A stretch of DNA of 64,000 bases from Chondrosia reniformis. Lineage: Eukaryota; Porifera; Demospongiae; Chondrillida; Chondrillidae. The notes under the pieces were generated by a model. It was not told where the DNA came from and did no database searches. It saw only the letters and a program-made list of their open reading frames with translations. The DNA is taken from NCBI GenBank assembly GCA_947172415.1, contig OX359200.1, positions 1,862,501 to 1,926,500 of the forward strand, written 5' to 3'. Shown in pieces: positions 27,101 through 38,178 of this stretch. Both the position numbers and the translations under genes were made by a program. Numbering within the stretch: position 1 is the stretch's first letter; each line of letters starts with the position of its first letter.

Positions 27101-30100
27101 GAATCTACTGTTGATTCACATGCAAGAGAATTTAAAAATTTCATTACAAATATGTCAGAGTGTGAGTATCATATGCCATGTTCAAATTAGGAAGGCAAAT
27201 CACAGCTTTAGCATACCAAAGCTTTTGATCTATTTTAACCTCTGCTACCTGGTCTACGTATATTCAATTTGGGGAAATGGCAACTTGTTGCTGAACCTCA
27301 TTTGTTCTTCTGGAATTACTAAACAGCTGTCTGTTATGGTGAAAACGCACACTCAAATGGATATTTTAATATTTATGTGTATATAAGTATTGTGGACTGA
27401 AGTAGAGGTTGAGATTGCAGATATGTACTTCATGACCTAAACCAAAGAACAGTGTTCCGTCGTACATTAATGTACATACGTATCAGGTACGTATACAGCT
27501 GATGAGAACCACCTATTTCAGTGATATAGGATGGTACCACCGCCAGATTATCTATCATCTCCTAATCAGTACGATTATGATGGAATCCTTTCAGAGTCAT
27601 TTTGTCTCTGTTGGGTTCAGTCAGGCTAGTTTCAATGAAATGAGTACACAACCATGTGTGTAGATTGGTACTTTCAGTTTACCTGTATCAAGCGAGTATT
27701 AACCATTGTTTAGAAGACATTGTGGGAACCATATCCTTTCAATGCCTTTTATGGTGTGAACTGTTCCCTTTACATATGTAAGTGAAACCTCTGCAGTGAG
27801 TCCTTGCAGGTAACACATGCATTCCAGAATCTCTTTGACCTTTCACTTCGTGGAGACTTTAAGTCTCTGTATTTCAAGTAGCATGCAAATGTTAGGGTGT
27901 TGGGCTGTACATACTTCTGGTGCATATATCTTGAAGACAACATGTGCACTTTTAATACTCAATTTGAAGTTTATGAAAAATCTTAATACACCATTTTCCT
28001 ACATGCTATGCCTATTCTGTAAAAAAGCCTATAGGGAGCTAAACCTGAAGAGGGCTTTGGATTAAGATACAGGAGTCTTTTCTTTCTTTCATCTTCTTCT
28101 CCACTGGGTCAAGACAGCTGTTTCTGGGAATTCCACCCTTTACCAGTGATCCTGGGAGTCCTTGTCTTTTTCTTAATTGTGAGTCCTTCGTGTCAGAGAG
28201 GGGTATTTCCATTTGCTTCTGTGACTTTCAGGATTAGTAGGGTATCTGTTTGCTGGGAAAATAGCACTACCAGCCCATCTAAGGAAACTTTAGTCTGTTT
28301 TAATTGCTTTCCACTGTGAATACAGAATTGAATAGCTGTGTATACTGTACACATGTTGTATTATGTCTGTGTTTGTATACCATTGTATCTAATTGGCCTT
28401 CTTTCTGATCACATAATGTCTACCGCTAAAGAGAAATTCAAAGGCTAGTTAATGGATACCTTTGTATTAAAACCTCTGGCTCATCATTTTAGACATCATG
28501 TCTTACAATTGATAATCAACCATTTCAGCTTCAATATTTTATTGCATGAATACAAATAGGAGGAAATGGACATTTGGCTATTGCCCCATTTTCATCATGT
28601 CATATTATAGCCTTTCCCTGAATTAAATTGGTTTCTTTGATCTACGTAATTGTAGAGTGGAGAGTTATTCTTGTAAAATGACAGCTGCTGATAAGAAGTT
28701 TTATGGACATTTCCTTCACTTGACAAGCTGTGAAGAAGGTAGTGGCAACATGGGTAATCAGAACCAAGACTTGCATGCCCTGTCCACCCCTCAAACCTTT
28801 GTTGGTTCACCGCTAGCAGGAAGCCCAATATTTGGACCTAACAGCATACCTACAGTGTTTGTCCGTACAATTAGTGGGAGCAGTCACCACAGTGTGGAGT
28901 GTGGAGCCCAACTTTGCGATACCATTTCAAATAAGACCCTTTTTTACCTCATTTCCACTCTGAATGAGTCATTCTCGCCAGATTATGATTTTAGTGATGC
29001 AAAGTCAGATGAGTTTAGTAGGGAGCCAGGTTTGAAATGGGTGAAGGACTCCATACACTCAAACATGTCAGCAGTTCTAGGCGATGAGTTTGCAGTCCTG
29101 GAGGCCTCTCTCTGGAAGAATGCAGATGAGGAGATTAAGCTCGGTGATTGTGAAATTTACAGGTGGGACTATAATCTAATAATAATGGTTATGTACTGTG
29201 TGTTGCTCAATTGTGTGGCTTTGAAGTGACATGAACATCAGTTCACTGGATGGTTCTTCTAATAAATGGCATTATTCATTTGAATAGCTGGATAATTCTT
29301 TGTTAGTTTCATATGACAAGAAGCCATGAATTCTTTAAAATTGACCGTTAAATCTCTCCCTATTATGGTATGTTTATCCTGTTGTTCCTTTTTAGAAGAA
29401 TGTAAGATATGTAAACCTAATTGGCAATCTGTCCCCTTGATGGTATAGAAAGAAGCCTTTGAAAGCAGTTTGTTTATTCCTCTATTAGCAATTACAAGGA
29501 TTGGTTCCTGGGTTGGAATGAATTGGAGGTGTTTGTCTCTTAAATCAGGTGTAGGCGGAATTGTGATAAGGTGGTCTGATTTTATGTGGGTTCCCCTATA
29601 CTGGCAGTTCCTTGCAGGCCTTACCCAATCAAAACAGGTTGTGGCACTTGTATATTCATGATCATACCTGCCTCTGAGAACATACATCTGGACGTTTTGA
29701 ACCAGAACTAATCAGTAGCATGTGATTAAGCCATTAATACTTTCAAGTTCTCTACTGTATATACAGACAATATTACCTTTAGACAATGACACAGTAATTG
29801 CATCAAATGTCTTGGTTTTCGTAGGAGTAAATATGATATTCATAGGTTGCTTTGATCCCATATGAATATCATTATTGTATTGGTTGTTTTTACAGTTTTG
29901 AAGCTATAGCCCCTGTTGTCAACATGTATATTTGTGGTTGTAGATAAGATACAGGTTCTACATAATATACGTACATAAAGACTTTGAGCCCAGTTTCAGA
30001 AATATAAAAAAAGTACTGTCCATTAGCATCTTGTACTTGTTGGGGCAGCCCATCACATTATAAGGTTTTTGGCCTACCAGTTTTTCTAATAAGTCTAGCT

Positions 30101-30814
30101 TGTAAGCAATTTGTTAAAAAGTAACACTTAATTTGGCTTTTTATAAAGCGAGAGAGTCACGCAGAATCGAATTCTCGAACATGCTGTGTTTAACCCTTTG
30201 AGGTGTCATCATGCGATTGTGTATATAGATTTGAATAGGGGATTCCCAAACTTTCGTCCCTTTTATTGTGTGATGTAATATGATGTGGCATTAATATGTA
30301 ACTATTTAAAGTACGTAACGTCCTTGAGCGTGGGCCTGCGTATGAATATGATTATGGTGCAACTTACTAAAAGTGAAGAATTCTTAGTGACTCATGTTCT
30401 TATTGGATTGGTCAGTTACAACCCAGATCTGAATTCTGATCCTTATGGGGAAGAAGGTACTCTGTGGTCATTCAATTACTTCTTTTACAACAAGAAAATG
30501 AAGCGGATCCTTTTCTTGACTTGTAGAGCCATTAGGTAAGTTGGCTGTTATTGATCATTGCGTCATGTGTCAAATTCTTTTTCCTTTTTGGGTAAACTGC
30601 AAACAGTAACAGAGTGATGACAAGTACCAATGAAGATTTTGAAACTGACTTGATGGATTTGGATGATACTGGACTAACTTCATGTAACTCAATAGGTAAT
30701 GTCTACCAATCACTTGACTCTATGGATTATGTGTTGAATGTTTTTCTTATATTTGCAGTTACCCCAACCCTGCACACCATATCAAAAGCTGCATCTCTGA
30801 TGGCACCTCCATAA
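18119..30814 (+). CDS. MAF1: MAF1, repressor of RNA polymerase III transcription
   Basis: Five exons: 18119-18201, 28656-29162, 30416-30535, 30607-30695, 30759-30814. Phases match throughout and give 284 aa. The protein starts [16 protein letters not shown], crosses the junction into VESYSCKM, and carries [20 protein letters not shown] and [20 protein letters not shown] followed by [14 protein letters not shown]. These are the A, B and C boxes that define MAF1. MAF1 binds Pol III and blocks its recruitment under stress; TORC1 phosphorylation relieves this. ATG 18119 is the first in-frame ATG, although the frame is open upstream. The segment between boxes A and B is longer than in vertebrates and Ser/Thr/Pro-rich, where phosphosites usually lie. 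The C-terminal acidic tail is short ([14 protein letters not shown]). The first intron is 10.45 kb and the others are 1.25 kb, 71 bp and 63 bp. The 63-bp one is also open if retained. Confidence 0.95.
18276..18470. repeat. Three-copy tandem repeat, unit 65-66 bp
   Basis: Units start at 18276, 18341 and 18407, each ATGTTTCCCTAAACCTTTGA followed by ATGGCAACC, a CTACAGGAAAAG block and TTTTAATTACGTATT. Divergence is only a few bases. It starts 75 bp after the MAF1 exon 1 donor. Confidence 0.95.
20509..20715. mobile_element. Fold-back / MITE-like element with perfect 35-bp arms
   Basis: The inverted arms 20556-20590 and 20671-20705 are perfect complements over 35 bp (CTTTAGAAAGGGTCATCTTT core) around an 80-nt centre. 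A 12-bp direct repeat TACTCTAAAGCT occurs at 20509-20520 and 20704-20715 and could be a target-site duplication, although the second one overlaps the arm by two bases. Nothing coding. A related copy lies at 46440-46592. Confidence 0.75.
21188..21225. repeat. Perfect hairpin, 16-bp arms, 6-nt loop
   Basis: Arms TCAATTACAGTACATG (21188-21203) and its exact complement (21210-21225) around CATGTA. It lies in MAF1 intron 1. Confidence 0.9.
27988..28194 (-). repeat. Dispersed repeat family R1, copy D
   Basis: Nearly full length and co-linear with copies A and E, including the CATTTTCCTACATGCTATGC, CTATAGGGAGCTAAACC and CCACTGGGTC blocks. On the minus strand the hammerhead-like core has mutated to CTGGTAA, with GAAA intact. 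Confidence 0.8.
29163..30415. other. Second intron of MAF1
   Basis: A 1.25-kb intron. A minus-strand open frame of 142 codons (29259-29687) has no recognisable family and no splice partners. I see no supported gene here. Confidence 0.5.
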
Positions 30815-31422
30815 CGTCTCTATGTGACAGTAGCCGTTATGTTTTGTAGTATTCACTTGTATTTCCTTAATCTGTTTAACTCCTTTTCCTCTTTTAGTTT
30901 CCCATAACCTCCAGACTGTTATCCCTCCCACTGTATATTTCTAAACATTGTAACCTATTTTTTCTATGTAATATATTATTGTACTGATATAGCATATCAT
31001 TTAACTGCTGTTTATAGAAGTGTAATATATTCTGATAAATGTTACTGAAGTGTAATTTGAGTAGAAATAATGCATCACTCAGTACCATATACACTTAATT
31101 AAACCATGTGTCTTCATTCACAATGCTACTTAGGAAAATAAATTTAACTCTTTGGATATAATTTCACATTCATAATTTTCAAAACATATTAACAACTTAT
31201 ACAGGAGCAATGTAAAATATAATGTGCAGAAAAAATGGCATTAATCAGCAATAAAAAAAATCAGAGCTGTTCCTGAAAATATATAAAGGGTTTGTGGAAC
31301 ATGTATACAGATTAAGTGTAACTACAAGTCCAAATGATCATCAGTTAAGAACTGCTCAATTTGACAGATGAGACAATCACGTCTACTTAGTCATATAATA
31401 TGGTAAAATAACGGCTTTATAT
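30815..31422. other. Convergent 3' region MAF1 / Maf bZIP
   Basis: 608 bp between facing stop codons. A plus-strand AATAAA lies at 31250-31255 and could serve MAF1. No gene seen. Confidence 0.5.
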
Positions 31423-32220
31423 TCATGAGAAGGTCTGGTCGGATTTGGCTTTGAGGAGCTTTTCAAAGGAAGTGCATCTTTCCTTATATTGCTCGAGTTC
31501 TTTTTGAAGAGCCGACACTTCACTGGTGAGCTGCTGCACTTTCGTCTTTAACTCGTCTCTTTCATCCTCTAAATGGTTCTTCTGGTGAACCCTTTTTAGA
31601 CGAGAATTAAGCGCATATCCTCTGTTCTTTAGTGTTCGTCGTTTCTTCTTCAACTTCGAAACTGTTTCAGCACTGTAATCCTTCATGAGCTTGTTCAAGT
31701 CGCGAGCTGACATTTCTATTAGCTGTTGGTCCGGCACTATAGACTCCGTATTCCCAAATACATCGTCGGCACACGGATCGTCAAAAACACTTTGAAGGCC
31801 ATTCCCAGACGGCGTCCTTGGAGATGATACGGTTGAAGACACAGTTCCGTCGGATATACTGTGCCCAGCGTACGGGGATACCGGCTGGTTTGAGTTCATG
31901 TAGTGACGAGGATCGTAATACGCCTCACCTTGTTGAAGCTGACTAGTATATCCCCCGTGAAACTCCGTTTTCACCGCGGATATCTGAGCAACCGTCGTCG
32001 ATGGGTGAGGCGTCTGGTAACTGTTCAAGTGACTGCTCTTATAACCTTTCTGATGCTCAAAATGTTGGCCGTAGTTATAATCTTGTAAACTGTACCTGCT
32101 ATCCATGGCTTGCAGGTTATGACCCATCTCAGGAACTTGCAAGAAATCTCCTTCTGGGTAGCCGTAAGTATATTGGCTCTGACCGTGGTCGGCGTGATTC
32201 AGATACGCATTCGTATTCAT
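31423..32220 (-). CDS. Maf-family bZIP transcription factor, intronless
   Basis: A single uninterrupted 265-codon frame. Residues 165-190 (QQLIEMSARDLNKLMKDYSA) are the Maf extended homology region. Residues 191-213 (KKKRRTLKNRGYALNSRLKR) are the Maf basic region, with the diagnostic N-R-G-Y-A. A leucine zipper of heptads follows at about 218-258 and ends in YKERCTSFEKLL. Maf proteins bind extended MARE sites as dimers. The 165-residue Tyr/Ser/Gln-rich N-terminus makes it longer than small Mafs (about 150-160 aa), so it resembles large Maf/NRL architecture, though I see no conserved transactivation box. In the basic region the usual S-C-R is N-S-R (serine for cysteine). The orthology subclass is uncertain. 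No intron is needed. Confidence 0.93.
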   Translation of the reverse strand: MNTNAYLNHADHGQSQYTYGYPEGDFLQVPEMGHNLQAMDSRYSLQDYNYGQHFEHQKGYKSSHLNSYQTPHPSTTVAQISAVKTEFHGGYTSQLQQGEAYYDPRHYMNSNQPVSPYAGHSISDGTVSSTVSSPRTPSGNGLQSVFDDPCADDVFGNTESIVPDQQLIEMSARDLNKLMKDYSAETVSKLKKKRRTLKNRGYALNSRLKRVHQKNHLEDERDELKTKVQQLTSEVSALQKELEQYKERCTSFEKLLKAKSDQTFS

Positions 32221-32330
32221 TTAGAAACTTCAATTCCTCAATTTGCTGCAAATAAAAATCAAACACAGGCTAGCAGAGGAATCGTTCCTTTTTATAAAGA
32301 TTTTGTGTGACGTCATTTGTTACTATTTTA
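32221..32330 (-). promoter_or_regulatory. Maf gene proximal promoter with CRE and TATA box
   Basis: Upstream of the Maf ATG (32220) the minus strand reads a TATAAA at 32296-32291, 71 nt before the ATG. The full palindromic CRE TGACGTCA lies at 32308-32315, 12 bp further upstream. Spacing and order fit a focused core promoter with an activator site for ATF/CREB or Maf-type bZIP dimers. Confidence 0.6.
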
Positions 32331-33313
32331 ATAACAACGTCATCACATTGCATCATTCGTTTGATATTAGTGATATTATAGTTCCAATAACGTTTCGTAG
32401 ACGTAGTGTGTGGACAATCTAGCTTATAATCGTTACCTGTTATGGTACACTATTCCTATACGATAATAACTTATTATTCTGTAATTGTTGAAATCTGTAG
32501 GATACTCAATAAGGAGTAAATTTACATTTGTTGTCCTACATCATATAATATTGATTGTGTAATAATACACTAATTCCTCTGTCTACATGATGTCCTAAAT
32601 TAATGTGAACGTTGGATCAAGTGTAAACATGAGTTATACTGCTATACATTATAGACTTATTCTACTATATCTGACTTAAATAGTTATTAATAACGTACCA
32701 AAATACTGAGGGCATTATTATGCAAACTGGGGCATTGTACCTAATATTAAAAATACTTGTAGAATTCTCCACTTGTATTTTGAATTTCAAGCTACTCATA
32801 TAGAACACAAAATATTTTACATGCTTGCTCTATAAATTTAAGGAAAGTTCTTTATGTTTTACATATAGCTGTACAGAGGAGTTAATGAAATTCATTGGTT
32901 GACAGCATTAGTAGTTAATAGTATTCATAGATTTTGTTTTGGTATCATGCCTTAACAACCATTCCCATGGCAACTTCCACGCATACAATTACGTATATGT
33001 GTATACTTCCCGAATCAAAAGTATTGGTATATGTACGTAAATGTGACCAATTATCCTATAATTAGACCATATTCCCTGCATACCCAATAAGTTACATTAT
33101 GTATGAGTTTGGATTGGCAGATTGAGAGCTACATATTGTAAAGGGTATATACACGTATATATACAACAAAAATAAGGAATCAGATACCTACTTTATTCCA
33201 AACAATTGGTGAAGATACATTCCTATTTTGACACCTTTTGATTGATGCAAAGGTATAGGCTGGATTATATATGAAGACATTACATCTAGCATGCTGAATA
33301 ATGAACCTTATAT

Positions 33314-33767
33314 AGAAAGTTCTGGGTATATTTAACATACTAAAGTGAGTTTGGAAAAGAAAGAGAGCAATACATATTTTATGCATTATCAAGATTTAAC
33401 AGAAATGCAAGTATATATATGTAAAATGCTTTAATTTGTCAATACTTTGCCTCATTTTCATGTTTGAGAGCGATTACATGTGGTTGATTATCGTTTGATT
33501 ATTCACGAATTAAACACAGCTTAACGCATTTCTAGCTCAGATATTAATTAATTAATACGTGTAAACTTGATATAACTACTCTCAAAAAAAAAATTGGATG
33601 TATGCAACAAAAATCAGCCACCTCAGCACTATAGTACTTTGTTTATGAAGCCTTAACTACAATTGGTTGATGTTTTTGCAGCTGTCGCTATTGTTCTAAT
33701 ATTATTGAAGTCCTCACACAGACCTACCAAATAACTATCCCATACCCAATGAATTATTGTTTACTCC
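33314..33767 (-). pseudogene. Partial duplicate of MRPS17 intron 1 with 26 nt of exon 2
   Basis: Matches 38345-39173 in the same orientation. It begins with the first 26 nt of MRPS17 exon 2 (33314-33339, TATGTTAAATATACC on the minus strand) plus its splice acceptor. It continues through intron sequence such as AGCTGTCGCTATTGTTCTAA and CCTCACACAGACCTACCAAA. It lacks the roughly 350-bp block containing repeat R1 copy E that interrupts the parent. No functional coding content remains. Confidence 0.85.
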
Positions 33768-33860
33768 ATGCGAATTAGATATAATTACTCTCATTATGTG
33801 AAGCAAACTTGGACTCATGATCAGACAAAGAGAATCAATCACATCAGCACATTAGTACTT

Positions 33861-33940
33861 TATTTATGTACAAACTACGTACAACTGGCTGATGCATGTT
33901 ATATTATGTACAAACTACGTATAACTGGCTGATGCATGTT
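33861..33940. repeat. 40-bp tandem duplication
   Basis: Two units (33861-33900, 33901-33940) share ATGTACAAACTACGTA and AACTGGCTGATGCATGTT. They sit next to sequence that weakly resembles the neighbouring duplicated MRPS17 intron. Confidence 0.9.
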
Positions 33941-36900
33941 ATATTGCTATTGTTTCGATATGTAATGATTGGTAAATAAATATTGATGTTATATACATGT
34001 GTGTTAGATTATTCCTGTAGTCTAATAGCTGCTCCTAGAGGAGATCAGTCATGCATGCATGGTTGATTGAAGATAGGAAGTTGGCTATATACAGAAATCA
34101 GATACTTGATTATATTTCCCTTGTTACACTGTAGCTGCCTAAATACAATTAACTCCAATGGAGAGAGAGTAGTAGCTCAAAACTAGAAAGAAACACTATT
34201 TCCAATAATAGATTCCAAGCAAGCCCAAGAAATGGAATCGAATTACCTTCAAAATAAACAGCATATGTTCAAATTGCAATTGCTTAATGTACGTACTAAT
34301 AACTTTTGAAAAGTCAATTACATGTTGGCTTGTATTTCATTCAAATCTTTTAGCAGTGGTTAATCTAAACCAATTAGGGGAGTGTTGAAACCTCTCAATG
34401 CACATGCATGCCAGGGCTCGCTAGTGGCCTAAATTGGAATTGCAACATATATATATATATATAATTATCCCATAATGTTTATGACAGCAAACAATATAAA
34501 ATTATTAGACTGTATAAGTACGAGGACTAGTGCTATATCTTGCCCATCAATCAGACATTAATGGCTTTGATGGGCATCTGATGAGAATTAGTACATTGGT
34601 TAAACATTTGACATGGATACAATGTATGAAACTTCATTATTTTAGTTTCCATATTATTTGGATAATATACATATCTTCCAAAAGAACTAGTACTATGACG
34701 AGAGTTACGTATATATTGTGCTATTGTGGTATGTATATATCTTATTCTGTTCTTTACTATTGAACCATGAATATGCAATAATAAAATCAGACAGGATATC
34801 AAAAGTGACTCTTTATGTATGTATATATTCACCAAGGGCCTACACATATTTACCAAGGATGTGGAAATAACTAATATCCTTTATTGGAAAACAAAGCATG
34901 CAAATATATACAGAAAGGGAAGCCTGGCCAATATAGCTTTGTTCAAATTCATATACAATATTACAATATGAACTCATCCTGGGAAAAATATATTGTTGGG
35001 CAATTGAAAACAGTATTTTCAGATAGCTGTATGTAATTTAAAAATCAATTTCCATTTTTAAAAGAAATATCCTTTCCTATATGTCAGAGTACATCTTCAA
35101 TGCTTATTTTTAACAGCTCACATTATGTAACAAATATTGTGGGAAAATGTTTCACTCAAACAAATAAATACATCCAAAGAATGTCAAACTTGTACGTAAA
35201 TATAGTTTATTCTTTATGAAATGGCTTATTAAACCTTACTGTTAGAATGTAAAACTTAGTGTTATTGCTTGTCTATTGACACTCTATGCATATGTATGTA
35301 TCTTTACTCTGGTTCAGACACCTGCACCTAGAGGATGCATAACCATTGGCCACAGAAGCAGCAGCAATCCTAATCTGTGATGACATCCTGCCCAACATCA
35401 ATGGACAAGTGGACAAGGTACAAAGAAGAAGAATAATCTCTGCAATAGTGTGTGCATATAATGTCATCCATGGTAATCAGCTATGTACACAAAAACATAC
35501 CTTGACCATGGATAATAATGGATTTTGACCCTATGAACTCTGCTAAACAATGAAGTTCGCAAGGTTAGGATCTATCAATAGTCTTAACAAAGTAATGTTT
35601 TTTATATGTTATGTTATGTGATGTCATCTATTCAACTAGAGTTGTCATTAATGGTTTTTTAAATATTATGGGATAGTTGAATGTTCCTCCAAAAGCCTTG
35701 TGCCCTATTTCCTGCTCCATTTGCTCTGTTGGTAACCTTAAGTGTTGCATTTAAAAGGCCTGTTTTCATGTCCTTGAGTAAAGTCATTTGTGAACTAAGC
35801 CAGCTAAGTTAGAGTTGTTATTTAACTCTACAGTTAACAGGATTCAAATAAAGCACAGGTTCTGTGAATGTTAATTAAGAGACTTTGGTACAACAGACTC
35901 ATCTAAGGATTCAATGAAAAGTAGCACAAAGCATTCTTTGACCCATACACCTCTCGTGATCAGGTATAATCTTATGACCATCTGCTTATTCAACATTTCT
36001 TCCATTTGTATATTTTCTTAGTAAGCAACCAAAGTCCTTCCTAAAGACTAGACAGTACAACAGGAAATACTAGGAAGTGCCCGATTTCAACAAAAGTGCA
36101 TATATAATAATGTATGGGATAATATACATCTTGAATAACTTGAAGAGGTTAGTGATTCTATGTATTTGAATAGCTTCATGGAAGCACATGATCAAAATGA
36201 CATCATGCAATCATGTTTTGTATAAATAATGCTTCCTGTCCAGCTAGCCATGATCAGGCTATATATAACTATCCTATTTTTCTATAATCTACTTTTGTGC
36301 ATACATACATACCTACTATACATGATGACATGGACAACAGTAGATGTATACATATCACTTGTGTGTACCAGTTCATTTAGGATCCGACACCTGTTTACTA
36401 GTTAGTCTGAAGGAGTTATAAACCACTATTTTGGAATATGTTAATGGACTATGAAGGTTAAGTACCTGCAGTGCATGAGAGTTTGTGTGTGTGGTAACAT
36501 ATGTAGAGTGATAAAAACCTTCATATTAATTAATCTTAAGGTTAATAAGAAAAACATTCTGCATCTATTTACACAAGTTAGTGATTTACAACTGAGACTT
36601 ATGAAGTTCTATGCTATAAATGTAAACAATATTTTATATCACTTAGCCACCAATTGAATTTGGTCCAATTCTTGGAATTTATGTATATAGCATGATTTCA
36701 TTAGTTTAATCCCAATTCTCCTAGGAGGTCTTACCAGCCCTCAGTACATCAGTCTAAAAGGTAATGTGTACATAGATGTATTTACACAAGAGTACCACAT
36801 TGCACCCGCATGTGTGGCAAATGGTGGCATGCCTTTTCAAACTCATGAATAATGAGAAAGCTCCAAGGAATGAGGGACTATCCGAGGGAATTTCCCTAAA

Positions 36901-38178
36901 GGTGAACACCAGGAAGAACCCATACTGGCATATTGAAAGGAATATTCTATGCCTTGGTAGGAAGATGTTACTGCTTAGCAACAAGGAAATTGTCTTCCAC
37001 TCTAATCTACCTTTTCAATTCCAACAAGTATCACTTAAAGTATGTACAATTTACAATAGTTGCCAAGCAACTGGTTACTGGTATTAGAAAGTAATGTTTA
37101 TGCAAAAGACCAGAACACTAAAAAGAATAACAATTAATTTTTTAATAATCGATGGTGATAAAAGAGATACACACTACAGGCTGCTTACTCCCTGGTACCA
37201 AGAGATATCACACAATATCGATATCCAATGAGAGTTTCATTCACTACATCTCTTTAATCACTATAACAGCCATCATTTCATAAACCTAACCTGTAATTCT
37301 ATGGCATGATTGTTTTGTCATAAAATACAAGAATGTCCCAAACAGTTGTGGGTCAATTCCTATTATTTCATGCCTTAAATGGCTGTAACCCTTCCTAATA
37401 CATACGTATTCTTAGTATCTACAGTACATGCGTGTTCTTAGTACCTACATATTCTTAGTATATATATGAATATGCGTAAATGTATATACATTATTAATAT
37501 GTATATAAACCAGTTTTTCCTCAGAATGATCTAATCCTGATCACACACAAAACATTCTAATATTAGTTTCAATGTTGCCCAGGCAACTAATAATGAAAAA
37601 TTTCCCACTTTGAGTACCTTGTGGTTGCTAAAATTCACATGACTAGAAGCCACAAGTCTTTCACAGCATAATTATAATACTGTATCTAAATATAGTTCAA
37701 GCTCTTTAGGTAGTACATTTAGTATATATAATGTCTAAAATGTATTGAAGAATTCCATTATACTGCAAAGTGATGATGCTTGACTTAATCATTTTAATTT
37801 TAAATATATTCACCTGTTCATATGATATACAGAAGCACGTACACATATGTACGTACCTTAACCCTTTCATTAACTGATTACATAACTTCAAATATGCTAT
37901 GTCAACTATGTGTGATAAAAGCTTCTATATACTACAGAAAAAGCAGACACACATAAAAGGATATCCAACTATATGCTATAATTGCTTTGATAGAACTTAT
38001 ATGTATGTACGTAACTATCTACAGCCACATGCTATAGTTGAATGAGTTTTAATAATAACTGTCAAATTATCATTGTACAATACACAAATAAATGCAACTA
38101 TTCAACTATTCACACCCAATGGATATAAGAACATATATTTGTTAAAACAGCAGATATCTTGGTAAATCTACAAAGTTG

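Larger units (their letters stand above)
18202..28655. other. First intron of MAF1 (10.45 kb)
   Basis: No gene can be supported inside. It contains the tandem repeat at 18276-18470, the fold-back element at 20509-20715, a perfect hairpin at 21188-21225, repeat R1 copy D at 27988-28194, and clusters of TACGTA/ACGTACGT palindromes (22550-22760, 23249-23430, 24840-24870). The longest open frame (22645-23097, 150 codons) runs through palindrome-rich sequence and shows no domain. Confidence 0.6.
32336..38178. other. Intergenic region upstream of Maf
   Basis: 5.8 kb without a supportable complete gene. It holds the MRPS17 intron-derived duplicate (33314-33767), a 40-bp tandem duplication (33861-33940) and a (TA)n tract near 34448-34463. 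Open frames near 35346-35528, 36451-36657 and 36776-37087 show no domain and no splice context I could support. Confidence 0.5.

Noticed and set aside
18119-32220. Functional pairing of MAF1 and the neighbouring Maf bZIP gene
   Set aside because: The similarity is only in the names. MAF1 is a Pol III repressor unrelated to Maf bZIP factors; convergent adjacency alone is no evidence.
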